Part shown: in pieces, positions 42,401-49,395 of the stretch | Numbering within the stretch: position 1 is the stretch's first letter | Layout: each line of letters opens with the position of its first letter | NCBI GenBank assembly: GCA_041748655.1 | Contig: JBGTCV010000015.1 | Span: 1-64,000 of the forward strand | DNA: 64,000 bases | Source of the DNA: Leptofilum sp041748655 | Lineage (GTDB): Bacteria; Chloroflexota; Anaerolineae; Promineifilales; Promineifilaceae | Direction: 5' to 3' | Position numbers and translations under genes: made by a program | The notes under the pieces: generated by a model | Seen by the model: the letters and a program-made list of their open reading frames with translations, nothing else | Databases searched by the model: none | What the model was told of the DNA's origin: nothing

Positions 42401-42567
42401 TAGTGTTCATGGCCAACTTCTTGCCCGCAGGTACCTACCAGTACAGCTACTATCTGCAAGCCTCGATTCCCGGCGAGTACCAGGTGCGCCCCACCTTTGC
42501 CCGCCAGACATTCTTTCCGGAGGTAAACGGCCGTTCTGCGGGTCTGGTCTTCACCATTGTTCCGTAA
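36469..42567 (+). CDS. Alpha-2-macroglobulin-like lipoprotein lacking the thioester
   Basis: 2,032 residues. Lipoprotein signal MRKNRLISIFVILLLIVVAC (Cys20), a Pro/Thr/Ala linker, then at least four Big_5-type Ig domains (each opening like VLYSSPAPGENVLLNGAITIRFDQPM), the MG1/MG2 macroglobulin domains (YIYTDRPIYRPGDIVSFKGIVRD), a Gly-rich stretch at about 860-930, A2M domain FWQASLSTDANGQATVEIPLPGNLTTWRLSSKAVTPETLVG, and an alpha-alpha barrel (SDGGWGWCGSGESDPWLTGYALYAL). Bacterial homologues trap proteases at the cell surface through a Cys-Gln thioester in a CxEQ motif. Here the matching place (LDYSTLCAYAVTDRLLP, Cys1534) keeps the Cys but has Ala where the Gln should be, so no thioester can form. 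The start at 36469 is chosen because it gives the signal peptide. Confidence 0.9.
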   Translation: MRKNRLISIFVILLLIVVACREEEPLPTAVPPIALPTATATQTPIATDSGTEAAVATPAPIQINFEDIDWPPQVLYSSPAPGENVLLNGAITIRFDQPMNQRSVENAFIITPAEGGQRVNGSFSWPRPDTVVFTPQTDYQRRQLYRVAIDETAASLNGFTLDVPIELLLQTVGALEVSQIIPSDGSADVQTDGAITVLFNRPVVPLVSSGQQADLPQPLRIEPAVSGRGEWTSTSIYRFVPDEPLAGATTYRIVIVEGLTDVVGVAMEAAFTTQFSTLSPDIVTIQPDSNADLVPTAPITVTFNMPMDRTTTETAISLSGGDAPANFTFDWLENDRVVQLNPQEPLALDTTYQLQINNSARAANGEASLDGSETVTYQTVPFPGIVRTSPAAGSVPERFQRGVTIQFASPMNWETVEDRIRIDPEPERINTYINEFSNEISLDFNLELNTVYTIIVPGSVADPYGNTLGEPYTFRFTTPGREPIASLALPPRLSQFSTSFSTNVAVIHVNVNRLDLALYQLGLPLNLLNRPYDVFDYRPAAAPLRTWSLPQSTPRDEVNTLTVPLAGEGGGALAPGVYLLTVDSPQTNEEVRYWQNQRTILVVADSNIVVKEMFGAVHVWVTNLQSGQPAPGQNLTLYSEQGVSLGTAVSDSSGFAQFPYNPTNNYLEGVTVVSGQPGQAGFGIGSSIWDEGIMLWEFDIPASGGAEIETIAYIYTDRPIYRPGDIVSFKGIVRDTNYGRYTQPSLTNLDLRLASNNFFGGETFERTLPVEVGPDGSFNGEYQLPQDVSLGSYQFFVQSSSVEAYRQFTVAEYRAPEFLVNLLPEQPEQLRGQTVTVELSADYFFGGPATDLPVEWTVYEQAYQPTPLSGPFGSFGDAGGLLYRDPGLFGGFGGGTGFGSYLLGGSGRTDENGRLLITLPANLLQDAEEGSRLITIEANVLDLSEFAVTSRARVVLHAAETYVGIQPDDFIGRAGTESTVNLQTIDWNGRSVSNQPVDVVFYRRDWIPSRTQDYGIYYTRWEPVDTEVARTSVTTNAQGRAVASFTPDAGGSYIAVATVTDRGGRQQFSSTSIWVIDSGRIGWQIDPRDKTMELTPDAASYAPGDTARILIQSPFAEPVQAWLTIERGELLEQRVITIDGSSDLLEIPITAGMAPNAFVTVTAIKGVTSGGTPYPEMRLGIAELPVSIEQQTLNVTLTPQQDTFGPGETAVYTLTVTDYQGNPVQADLSLALVDLAVLTLKEDNAPNIVDAFYAEQPYRSRLGSGLVFSGEGYPVEIPVEQLGLGGGGGGFDAETALARAAGDEDGVRQDFPDTAFWQASLSTDANGQATVEIPLPGNLTTWRLSSKAVTPETLVGQSAVDIITTLPLLVRPVTPRFFTVGDVVELGAIVNNNTGEVLETAVTLQATGVTLSGPETQTVTVPANGQRLVRWPVSVDNVAGVDLTFRVEGGDYSDATKPTFGAGGDIPVYRYTADDVVATAGQLDAAGNRVEAILLPLGIDPAQGEVAITLSPSLAAALVDSIALNNELDYSTLCAYAVTDRLLPNAALLGLAHRLPAANLNANAVTESEQIVVTSVTQLEELVLSDGGWGWCGSGESDPWLTGYALYALAQTRELGYPVRANILENAANYLVTRLVTPSPQLTAFAVNRQAFFLHVLAILDADVLVDLDRLIEENRALLDPYARALVALAYADLGVADSRVETLLNDLNDSAVVSATGSHWQDASRDFRNLNSDVRGTAIVLHALAELDPQNPLLPGAVRWLMSARTASAHGAPLWSTSHESAWTIFSLTEWMVASGELDANYDYSLEVNLQPVTDGRFTTSTITNSRNFSLPVGDLLREEANFFNFGRGAGDGRFYYTMHLASSIDMNFVQPANRGISVERVYYDAACDPETETCQPIIEIEAGERVRVVLTIIAENDLVYARVEDPIPAGTEAIDPGLAINSPTKGGEVTRVEEEYRTGYWGWWYFNQIEYRDAQVVFMANFLPAGTYQYSYYLQASIPGEYQVRPTFARQTFFPEVNGRSAGLVFTIVP

Positions 42568-42569
42568 CC

Positions 42570-42643
42570 AGTAATCGGTGGTCGGTAATCAGTAATCGGT
42601 TTACCGTTCGCCGATCACCGATTACCGATCACCGACCCCTGAC
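42570..42643. repeat. GTAATCG heptamer hairpin after the macroglobulin gene
   Basis: Units GTAATCG, GTGGTCG, GTAATCA, GTAATCG on the left; GATCACC, GATTACC, GATCACC on the right. Strict 7-nt register in both arms. Confidence 0.8.
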
Positions 42644-42803
42644 CACAGTGTAAACTTCTTAACAACCGCATATTTTTTCACGTCGCCTTAACTACCTATT
42701 GCGCTGGATTGATTAATATAACAGGCAGCAGAATTTTCGTTAGAACTGAGTAGTAGGATGAAACGAGTAGTGTAACGGCCGTATCGTTAGCAGGGTGGCG
42801 TGA

Positions 42804-44228
42804 ATGGAAGCATACACAGAAGGTGTTTTAACAATTGATGAACAACAGATTCATTATGTAGAGGCTGGCAAAAAAGGGCGGCAAATCGCCTTATTGATTC
42901 ACGGTTGGTCCAGCTCCTGGTACGCCACCTCGCCGCTTTTGGGCCAGCTGGCCCAGCGGTTCCACTGCATTGCTATCGATTTGCCCGGCTATGGGCAATC
43001 CCCCCCCTTAGAAGAAACCACCACCATTCCTAAATATGTTGAGCTGCTGGCCAAACTCATTGGCAAAATGAGCGATGGCCCGGTGGTGCTGGTAGGGCAC
43101 TCCATGGGCGGTATGATCAGCCTGACGCTGGCCTTGACCCACCCCATTTTGGTAGAACGGATGGTGCTGTTGAGTCCCACGATAAGCGGCCGTTTATCCA
43201 CCGCCATCAACCTGTTCATCAGCCCCATCACCATGCTAGAGCGGTTTGGCCTGGGCAGCCTGGTGGTTACGGCTACTGAACGCGCCTTTGTCGGCCTCAC
43301 CGACCGGCTGATGCGCCCGGTCTCTTTTGCTGAGCGCACCGGCATTACGAAGGCGGATTACGAGCGGCTGCGCCTGGATGCCCGGCGACCTGGGCAGGGA
43401 CGGGTGCGGGCCGAGTGTTTTCGGGCGATGCTGGAGAATGATTTAAGCGGCCGTTTAGCTGCTATCGAAACCCCCTCATTGGTGATTTGGGGCGCGGAAG
43501 ACAACACCGTGCCGCTGCGGGATGCCGGGGTAGTAGCCGATGAGTGGGCTGCTGCCGATTTGCGCATCTTGCCCAAGGCTGGCCATTGGCCCCAGTTTGA
43601 ATCGCCAGATGTGACCCACCGCCTGGTGGCCTCTTTTCTAGGCCTGCCGCTGCACAGCAGCGCCCTTTTTAAGCCCGTTGACGAAGTCGAACTGGCCCAA
43701 ATTAATGAAATTGCCCAATTCTTGATTAACTCAGACGTGGGCAACGATTTGACCTTACCTCAGCGTACCCGTCTGGCAGCCCAATGCCAGGTGCGCGTTT
43801 TTGATCCAGGCGAAGTTATTGCAGAAGCAACCGAGACGAGCGATGAGTTGTTCATTATTCAAAAAGGGTATGTGGAAGTTTGGAAAGACCCAGACAACAG
43901 TTCTGATACCCACAACCATGACAAGATTGAGCATGTGGCCAATTTGCGTGCCGGGCAAATTACCGGCGAATTGGCGATGCTGGACCGGGGCGGGCGCAGC
44001 GCCGACCTGATTGCGGGTGGCGAGGGAGCTACGCTGCTGGTGTTGAGTCGCCAGAGGCTGCTGGCCTTAGTGGAAGATGATTCAGAGCTGGGTGCGCGGT
44101 TCTTGTGGAATATGTCTACGGCGATGTCTACCCGGGTGCGTTTTGTGCTGTGGCAGCTAAACCAGGAACGGCGTCAGGGAGTTGCAGAGCAGGAAGAGGC
44201 CTTTGGACGGCTGCCTGCCCGAAGTTAG
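42804..44228 (+). CDS. Alpha/beta hydrolase fused to a cyclic-nucleotide-binding domain
   Basis: 474 residues. Residues 1-280 are an alpha/beta hydrolase: LIHGWSSSWYATSPLL (oxyanion region), nucleophile Ser100 in GHSMGGM, Asp in IWGAEDNTVPL and His in LPKAGHWPQFE. Residues about 300-460 look like a CNMP-binding (Crp-like) domain: LAAQCQVRVFDPGEVIAEATETSDELFIIQKGYVEVW, LRAGQITGELAMLDRGGRSADLIAG. There is no HTH after it. The fusion suggests an esterase or lipase-like enzyme tuned by cAMP/cGMP or another ligand. Typical phosphate-binding residues (GELAM...RSA) of a nucleotide pocket are present, but the usual Arg is only partly matched. Upstream is a 160-nt gap without an obvious ribosome site. 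Confidence 0.85.
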   Translation: MEAYTEGVLTIDEQQIHYVEAGKKGRQIALLIHGWSSSWYATSPLLGQLAQRFHCIAIDLPGYGQSPPLEETTTIPKYVELLAKLIGKMSDGPVVLVGHSMGGMISLTLALTHPILVERMVLLSPTISGRLSTAINLFISPITMLERFGLGSLVVTATERAFVGLTDRLMRPVSFAERTGITKADYERLRLDARRPGQGRVRAECFRAMLENDLSGRLAAIETPSLVIWGAEDNTVPLRDAGVVADEWAAADLRILPKAGHWPQFESPDVTHRLVASFLGLPLHSSALFKPVDEVELAQINEIAQFLINSDVGNDLTLPQRTRLAAQCQVRVFDPGEVIAEATETSDELFIIQKGYVEVWKDPDNSSDTHNHDKIEHVANLRAGQITGELAMLDRGGRSADLIAGGEGATLLVLSRQRLLALVEDDSELGARFLWNMSTAMSTRVRFVLWQLNQERRQGVAEQEEAFGRLPARS

Positions 44229-44455
44229 ACAACTATTTTGCCGATTTTTTGGGACGCTGACCTTGAACGGGTTGGCGTTTTTGTTTTTTTGGTGGGATAG
44301 ACGGCCGTTTCTCCGTCTCACCCCTTCCTTACCTGAATATCACCCCATATCTATGACATTTGCCACACGAAATTTAACGCCAAAATTATTAAACTGTACC
44401 CATAGAGCTTATCATTAACAACCCTATTTCCCGCGCCAAATTCAGGAGAGACGCC

Positions 44456-44875
44456 ATGTTAACCACAAATGATTTAATGACTATCGATCCCGAAACCGTT
44501 ACCCAGGATGCACCACTGCGTGAAGTGGTGGCCATTATGAACCGCGCCAATATTCGCCAGGTTTTGGTGGTTGATGGCCTGAAGTTGGTAGGAATTGTGA
44601 CTGACCGGGATGTGCGTCTTGCCGTTAATTCCCCATTAACTACCATAGAACCATTGGAAAAGCTGGAATTATTGAACGGCTACCGGGCAAAGGATTGTAT
44701 GACGCCAAACCCACGCAGCGTTGCCCCAGAAACGCCTATTCATAGCGTAGCCGAACTTCTGAGCGTGTACAAATTTGGGGCACTTCCTGTGGTTAAAAAT
44801 GATGAGCTGGTCGGTATTATCACCGTGACAGATTTGCTGAACCAGATGGCGCTTTTACCAGAACCAAAATCGTAA
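44456..44875 (+). CDS. Two-CBS-domain protein
   Basis: 139 residues, two tandem CBS motifs: residues 5-60 (DLMTIDPETVTQDAPLREVVAIM ... RQVLVVDGLKLVGIVTDRDVRLA) and 80-135 (CMTPNPRSVAPETPIHSVAELLSVYKFGALPVVKNDELVGIITVTDLL). Such pairs bind AMP, ATP, SAM or other adenosine ligands and act as energy sensors. It stands alone and is followed by an intrinsic terminator. GGAG ribosome site (CAGGAGAGACGCC-ATG). Confidence 0.9.
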   Translation: MLTTNDLMTIDPETVTQDAPLREVVAIMNRANIRQVLVVDGLKLVGIVTDRDVRLAVNSPLTTIEPLEKLELLNGYRAKDCMTPNPRSVAPETPIHSVAELLSVYKFGALPVVKNDELVGIITVTDLLNQMALLPEPKS

Positions 44876-44906
44876 AATTTCTCCTGTTTGAGATGTTTGC
44901 TTGAGT

Positions 44907-44945
44907 GAAGACACCAGTGCGCAACCACGCCTGGTGTTTTCTTTT
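44907..44945 (+). terminator. Intrinsic terminator of the CBS protein gene
   Basis: ACACCAG (44911-44917) pairs with CTGGTGT (44931-44937), the outer GAAG with CTTTT partly; followed by TTTTCTTTT. Loop TGCGCAACCACGC. Confidence 0.75.
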
Positions 44946-45016
44946 GCCAGGCGTTTTCGCTTGTGAGCGTTTGCTTAGTGGGCAGGTGAAGAGGCTGATT
45001 ATTCACGGTTAATCTT

Positions 45017-45022
45017 TACAAT
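45017..45022 (+). promoter_or_regulatory. -10 box of the phosphatase gene, probably leaderless
   Basis: TACAAT ends 6 nt before the ATG at 45029 (GGGGCT between). The GGGG is too close to the ATG to serve as a ribosome site. Confidence 0.45.
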
Positions 45023-45028
45023 GGGGCT

Positions 45029-46120
45029 ATGTTCAAAATGAATCTCTTTAACGCTGGTGCGAAATCTACTGCTAAAGATCCACGCGCTTTTATACTTCCC
45101 CTGGTTGAACCGGTTACGGTAGCTCGCTCTGACGATAATTTTCTTCATTTGCAGTGGCAGGAGCCTGCCGCACGCACGGTGATTCATGTGGGCACAAGCC
45201 CTGAAAATTTGGACCAGATGGCTGCGGTGGTGTCGGTTTGTGAAGCGCGAGAGGCGATGGTGGCGGGGTTGAATACGGCCGTTCGTCACTACTTCCGCCT
45301 GAAATTTCGGGGTGGGGCGTGGGACGGCCGTTCCCTGCTGGCTGCCGAACGTATTTTGCCCCTGCAAAAAGGGATCAACGTGCGGGACGTGGGCGGCTTT
45401 CATACCGCAAATGGACAGATGGTGCGTTGGGGCAGGCTGTACCGCTCCGGCAGCCTGGCCCGCCTGAGCCAGGACGACCTGGCCTATTTGCAGCGGCTGG
45501 GCATTCGCCTGGTTTCCGATTTCCGCTCGCTGGAAGAACGGGCCAAACAGCCCGACCGTCTGCCCGATCTGCCTGGGTTGGTGGAACGGCCGTTACCTAT
45601 GGAAAGCACCAATCGCTGGGAACGGCTGCGCGGTGCATTTACCATCTTTTTCCGCAAAGGGCAGCTAGACGATTATATGCTCGACAGCTACCGGCGGGTG
45701 ATGATTGATGGCAACGCCCACGTGATTGGCGAAATTTTCCAGCGGCTGGCCGACCCCGCCCAGCTGCCCGCGCTGATCCACTGCACCGCAGGCAAAGACC
45801 GCACCGGGTTGGTGGCGGCGATGCTGCTGCTAACCCTCGGCGTGCCGGAAGAAACTGTTCTGGCCGACTACACCATGAGCAACCTGTTCTACGACCATTT
45901 CCACAAAGGCATCGCCGCCGATATTAAGCAGGTGGCCCCCTGGGGCATTTCTGTCGATGACTTGCAAGATTTGCTGCTGGTGAAGGTGAAAACGCTGCGG
46001 GGAGCATTGGCCCATATTCAGCAATGTTATGGCTCGCTGGAAAACTACCTGCGTGACCAGGCGGGCGTTTCCGACGAAACGATAGCCCAGCTGCGGCAAA
46101 ATTGGCTTGTTGAGGTGTAG
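45029..46120 (+). CDS. Tyrosine/serine protein phosphatase with an N-terminal fibronectin-like segment
   Basis: 363 residues. The C-terminal two-thirds are a Y_phosphatase3-type enzyme: INVRDVGGFHTANGQMVRWGRLYRSGSLARLSQDDLAYLQRLGIRLVSDFRSLEE, and the phosphate loop HCTAGKDRTG with Cys252 and Arg258 (CX5R). Such enzymes remove phosphate from Tyr, Ser or phosphoinositides; in bacteria they are often secreted effectors or act on cell-surface kinases. This one has no signal peptide and an extra N-terminal part (about 25-105) that resembles a fibronectin-type fold (EPVTVARSDDNFLHLQWQEPAARTVIHVG). The transcript may be leaderless (TACAAT 6 nt ahead of the ATG). Confidence 0.85.
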   Translation: MFKMNLFNAGAKSTAKDPRAFILPLVEPVTVARSDDNFLHLQWQEPAARTVIHVGTSPENLDQMAAVVSVCEAREAMVAGLNTAVRHYFRLKFRGGAWDGRSLLAAERILPLQKGINVRDVGGFHTANGQMVRWGRLYRSGSLARLSQDDLAYLQRLGIRLVSDFRSLEERAKQPDRLPDLPGLVERPLPMESTNRWERLRGAFTIFFRKGQLDDYMLDSYRRVMIDGNAHVIGEIFQRLADPAQLPALIHCTAGKDRTGLVAAMLLLTLGVPEETVLADYTMSNLFYDHFHKGIAADIKQVAPWGISVDDLQDLLLVKVKTLRGALAHIQQCYGSLENYLRDQAGVSDETIAQLRQNWLVEV

Positions 46121-46335
46121 TTGGGTAATTAGGTAATGGGGTAATTAGTCCGTTGCCAACGAAATTCTTGTACAGTGAGCAAGAAAATAATCAAAGATTT
46201 CGCAGATTACGCAGATACAAAAATCCGTTAAATCTGCGCAATCTGTTGATAAAAATCTTTGTTGGTTCTGGCTTGTCCAGGTTAAGTAATTAACCATCCA
46301 ATTACTCAATTACCCAATTACCCAATTACCCAATA
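46121..46335. repeat. Composite inverted repeat (GGTAATTA outside, GCAGATT inside)
   Basis: Outer left arm GGGTAATTAGGTAATGGGGTAATTAG (46123-46149) and right arm of CAATTACC units (46286-46330) enclose a GCAGATT-type hairpin (AAAGATTTCGCAGATTACGCAGAT ... ATCTGCGCAATCTG...AAATCTTT, about 46190-46260). The right arm ends next to the -10 box of the radical SAM gene. Confidence 0.75.
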
Positions 46336-46339
46336 AAAT
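46334..46339 (+). promoter_or_regulatory. -10 box of the radical SAM gene, probably leaderless
   Basis: TAAAAT ends 6 nt before the ATG at 46346, with CCCCCC between. There is no ribosome site. Confidence 0.45.
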
Positions 46340-46345
46340 CCCCCC

Positions 46346-47710
46346 ATGTTCAAAATAACCCTCATCTCCACCTACGATTTAGGCCACCAGCCGTTTGGCC
46401 TGGCCTCGCCAGCGGCCTGGCTGCAGGCGGCTGGGGCGGAAGTGACCTGTGTGGATCTGTCGCTGCGGCCGTTCCAACCCCAAGCCGTACAGCACGCCAG
46501 CCTCGTTGCCTTTTACCTGCCCATGCACACCGCCACCCGGCTGGCGGTAGGGCTGATCCAGCGGGTACAGCGGGTTAATCCAGACGCGCACCTGTGCGCC
46601 TATGGCCTGTACGCCCCGGTTAACGAGGTGTATTTGCGGCAGCTGGGTGTGCAAACCATTTTGGGTGGGGAATTTGAGCAAGGTTTGGTCGATTTGATGG
46701 CGGCGCTGCGTGATGGTCTGCCGCTGCCCAGCCTGCCCTCGGTTTCACTGGCGCGGCAGCAGTTTAAACGGCCGTCTCGCGCCACCCTCCCGCCGCTGAC
46801 CGAATACGCCTACCTGGATACCCCCGCCGGGCGGCGCACCGTGGGCTACACGGAAGCGACGCGGGGCTGCAAACATTTGTGCCGCCACTGCCCGATTGTG
46901 CCGGTGTATAACGGCCGTTTCCGCATCGTGCAGCCAGAGGTGGTGCTGGCCGATATTCGCCAGCAGGCGGCCGCCGGGGCGCAGCACATCACCTTTGGCG
47001 ACCCCGACTTTTTGAACGGCCCCGGCCACGCCCTGCCACTGGTGCAGGCGCTCCACGCCGAATTTCCTGATCTCACCTATGACGTCACTATCAAGATTGA
47101 GCATCTGAAAAAGCATGATGCGGCGCTGCCCATTTTGCGCGACACCGGCTGCCTCTTTGTGGTGAGCGCGGTGGAAGCGGTAACGGCGGAGATTCTCACC
47201 TTTTTAGACAAGGGGCACACGCGCGACGATTTTGTGCAGGTGACCCGGAGGATGCGCCAGGTGGGCCTGCCGCTGACCCCCACTTTTGTCACTTTTACGC
47301 CGTGGACCACGCTGCGCGGCTATGCTGATTTCCTGGCGCTGATGGCGGAGCTGGATCTGGTCGAGGCGATCAGCCCGATTCAATACGCCATCCGGCTGTT
47401 GATTCCGGCAGGCTCCCGGCTGCTGGAGCTGGATGAGGTGCAGGAGTTGGTGGCTCCGTTTGACCAAACCGCGCTGGTCTATCCCTGGAGCCACCCGGAC
47501 CCGGCGGTGGACGCCCTGTACGAAACGGTGTTCAAGCTGGTAAAGGCAAGCCAAAACGCGGGTGAAACCCGCCAGACGCTGTTCAACCGCATCTGGCAGT
47601 CGGTGCTGGCGCTGCTGCCGGAAGCGGAGCAGGCGGAATGGGCGGCGCGGCTGCCAACCGCCACCCGCGCGGCGCAGGCGGTGCCCACCCTCAGCGAAGC
47701 GTGGTACTGA
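46346..47710 (+). CDS. B12-binding-type radical SAM protein with a possible Sec-Sec-Ala-Glu-Pro tail
   Basis: 454 residues to the first stop. The first 130 residues look like a cobalamin-binding Rossmann domain. The radical SAM cluster Cys175, Cys179, Cys182 (GCKHLCRHCPI, CX3CX2C) binds a [4Fe-4S] cluster that cleaves S-adenosylmethionine. After Trp-Tyr the frame meets TGA at 47708-47710, then a second TGA (47711-47713) and continues Ala-Glu-Pro-Phe-Ala-Glu-Gln... to a TGA at 47753-47755. I recall a family called CUAEP/CCAEP-tail radical SAM proteins in which a Cys-Sec-Ala-Glu-Pro tail is the hallmark; the frame here (UGA-UGA-A-E-P) matches that tail. If both TGA are read as selenocysteine the protein is 469 residues and ends at 47755. 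The product is unknown. A leaderless mRNA is likely. Confidence 0.85.
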   Translation: MFKITLISTYDLGHQPFGLASPAAWLQAAGAEVTCVDLSLRPFQPQAVQHASLVAFYLPMHTATRLAVGLIQRVQRVNPDAHLCAYGLYAPVNEVYLRQLGVQTILGGEFEQGLVDLMAALRDGLPLPSLPSVSLARQQFKRPSRATLPPLTEYAYLDTPAGRRTVGYTEATRGCKHLCRHCPIVPVYNGRFRIVQPEVVLADIRQQAAAGAQHITFGDPDFLNGPGHALPLVQALHAEFPDLTYDVTIKIEHLKKHDAALPILRDTGCLFVVSAVEAVTAEILTFLDKGHTRDDFVQVTRRMRQVGLPLTPTFVTFTPWTTLRGYADFLALMAELDLVEAISPIQYAIRLLIPAGSRLLELDEVQELVAPFDQTALVYPWSHPDPAVDALYETVFKLVKASQNAGETRQTLFNRIWQSVLALLPEAEQAEWAARLPTATRAAQAVPTLSEAWY

Positions 47711-47726
47711 TGAGCGGAGCCATTTG

Positions 47727-47744
47727 CGGAGCAGTTTGCTTCCG
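47727..47744 (+). promoter_or_regulatory. SECIS-like stem-loop after the UGA-UGA codons
   Basis: CGGAGCA (47727-47733), loop GTT (47734-47736), TGCTTCCG (47737-47744). Seven pairs with one bulged T on the 3' side and an apical loop that starts with G-T. The loop G is 21 nt after the second UGA. Bacterial SECIS elements are known to have a small apical loop with a G in its first two positions at about 16-37 nt, often with a bulged U. The fit is good but short stems arise by chance. Confidence 0.45.
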
Positions 47745-47785
47745 ACCTGGTTTGATTGGGTAATCGGTAATCGGTGAACGGTACC

Positions 47786-47997
47786 GTAGGGGCGAGGCGG
47801 CGCGGGTCGCCTGCCCAAAACGGCCCAACGCTGGCCGCGCCGCCTCGCCCAAAAGACGGCACAGCACGGCCAAACCCCAACAAATGACCACGATTCGTTT
47901 GGGTGATGCTGGGGGTTGTTTTGCGCGTGGGCGAGGCAGATGGAGGGTGTGTTCTGCCGCGATCAGGGGATCGTGGCCATCTGCCTCGCCCCTACGG
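47786..47997. repeat. Composite GGCGAGGCGG / GGCGAGGCAG inverted repeats
   Basis: Two GC-rich hairpins side by side: GGCGAGGCGGCGCGGG... with ...GGCCGCGCCGCCTCGCC (to 47849), and GGGCGAGGCAGATGG (47930-47944) with CCATCTGCCTCGCCC (47977-47991); the outer GTAGGGG/CCCCTAC ends also pair. Same family as the repeat at 17086-17150. It fills the gap between two convergent genes. Confidence 0.75.
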
Positions 47998-48016
47998 CTG
48001 GTTGGTTTGGGAGCGG

Positions 48017-49258
48017 TTAGCCTTTGCCACCTGCTAATTTGGCGGCGGCGGGTGAGCGGCGCAGGCGATACATCGCCCCAATGCCCACGATGGGGCCGAT
48101 GGCCAGAAAGGCGAAGGCGTAGTGCCAGGTAACGGCCGTAACCAACGGCGGCACCATGCGAATGGTAAACAGCGTCAGCAGGAAACCGAGGCTGGTTTGC
48201 AGCGTCAAGGCGGTGCCCACGTATTCGCGGGGGGCCAGCTCGCTGACGGCGGCGGAAAATTGGGCTGAATCGGCCACGATGGCAAAGCCCCACACCAGGC
48301 AGACCCCGGCCAGCAGCAGCGGATTGCCACCAAACAGAAAGCCCACCCCCACGGCACACGTGCCGGAAATGAGCAAAGAAGCCATGGTGACGGTGGTACG
48401 GCCGTAGCGATCCGCCAATTGACCCGCCAGCAAGCTGCCCAGGCCGCCCACAGCAATCACGCCAAACGCCGTCAGGCTGGCCCAGGTGGCGGAGACGCTT
48501 ACGGCCGTAAAGCTGGCCAGCAAAAAGAGCGGCACCCAGGCCCACATGGCGTACAGTTCCCACATATGCCCCAGATAGCCCAAATTGGCCAACAGCACTT
48601 CCCGCGTGCGCAAAATATGGCCCACCTGCCGCCAGTTAAACGGCGGCGACGGGCTGCGATACGGCCCCTCAGCCACAAACAGAGCGCCAATTAGCCCACC
48701 CGCCAGGGCCGAACCGCCTGCCAGGTAGAGCACCGGCTGCCACGCGCCCACGCCGCCAAAGACGTTGAGTAGATGGGGCGCAGCGGAGCCAATGGTTAAG
48801 GCTCCCACCAGCAGGCCAATGCCCAGGCCGCGATCTTTTTGGGTCCAGGTGGCCATGATTTTCATGCCGACGGGGTAAACGCCTGCCAGCAAAACGCCGG
48901 TGAGGAAGCGCAGCAGCAGGGCCACGCCCAGGCCGTTGGCCAGCAGGGGAATGAGCAGCGTGGCCAGCCCGGCCAGCAGCGCGGATCCGGTAAAAAACCA
49001 GCGGGCGGGCAGCCGGTCGGCCAGATTGAGCATGGCGGAACCGAGTGCGCCCACCACAAAGCCAATCTGCACCGACATGGTGAGCCAGGCGCGGCCCCCC
49101 TCGCTGAGGTTCCAGGCGTCGGTGAGGGCGGGCACCACGGCCGAAGCGGAAAACCAGACGGCCATGCCGAGCAGTTCGGCCAGGGCGAGCAGCAGCAGCG
49201 TGCGCCATTTTTGTTTGGTGTGGTCTGGCGTTGCGGTATGTTGGGTCATGTGGATCAC
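48017..49258 (-). CDS. MFS transporter
   Basis: 413 residues, twelve hydrophobic segments. N-terminal half GMAVWFSASAVVPALTDAWNLSEGGRAWLTMSVQIGFVVGALGSAMLNLADRLPARWFFTGSALLAG with the inter-helix 2-3 loop (NLADRLPARWFF) and the family's second loop in the C half (GQLADRYGRTTVTMASLL). The substrate is unknown; it resembles cyanate/nitrate-like or drug-type exporters only loosely. A start at 49249 is also possible. AGGTGA lies ahead of the ATG at 49258. It is convergent with the radical SAM gene. Confidence 0.88.
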   Translation of the reverse strand: MIHMTQHTATPDHTKQKWRTLLLLALAELLGMAVWFSASAVVPALTDAWNLSEGGRAWLTMSVQIGFVVGALGSAMLNLADRLPARWFFTGSALLAGLATLLIPLLANGLGVALLLRFLTGVLLAGVYPVGMKIMATWTQKDRGLGIGLLVGALTIGSAAPHLLNVFGGVGAWQPVLYLAGGSALAGGLIGALFVAEGPYRSPSPPFNWRQVGHILRTREVLLANLGYLGHMWELYAMWAWVPLFLLASFTAVSVSATWASLTAFGVIAVGGLGSLLAGQLADRYGRTTVTMASLLISGTCAVGVGFLFGGNPLLLAGVCLVWGFAIVADSAQFSAAVSELAPREYVGTALTLQTSLGFLLTLFTIRMVPPLVTAVTWHYAFAFLAIGPIVGIGAMYRLRRSPAAAKLAGGKG

Positions 49259-49382
49259 CTTTTCGGGTTGTGATGTGGGTATTGTAACGGGAAACGGCCG
49301 TTTCCGTTGGTGATTGTGGCTACAACGGTTAAAGATTGCTCAAAATGTGCCAATTGTAAGGTTTATTGCGGCGTAACTGGTC

Positions 49383-49388
49383 TAAAAT
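49383..49388 (+). promoter_or_regulatory. -10 box of the VKOR gene, probably leaderless
   Basis: TAAAAT ends 7 nt before the ATG at 49396 (AGTGGGC between). Confidence 0.45.
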
Positions 49389-49395
49389 AGTGGGC

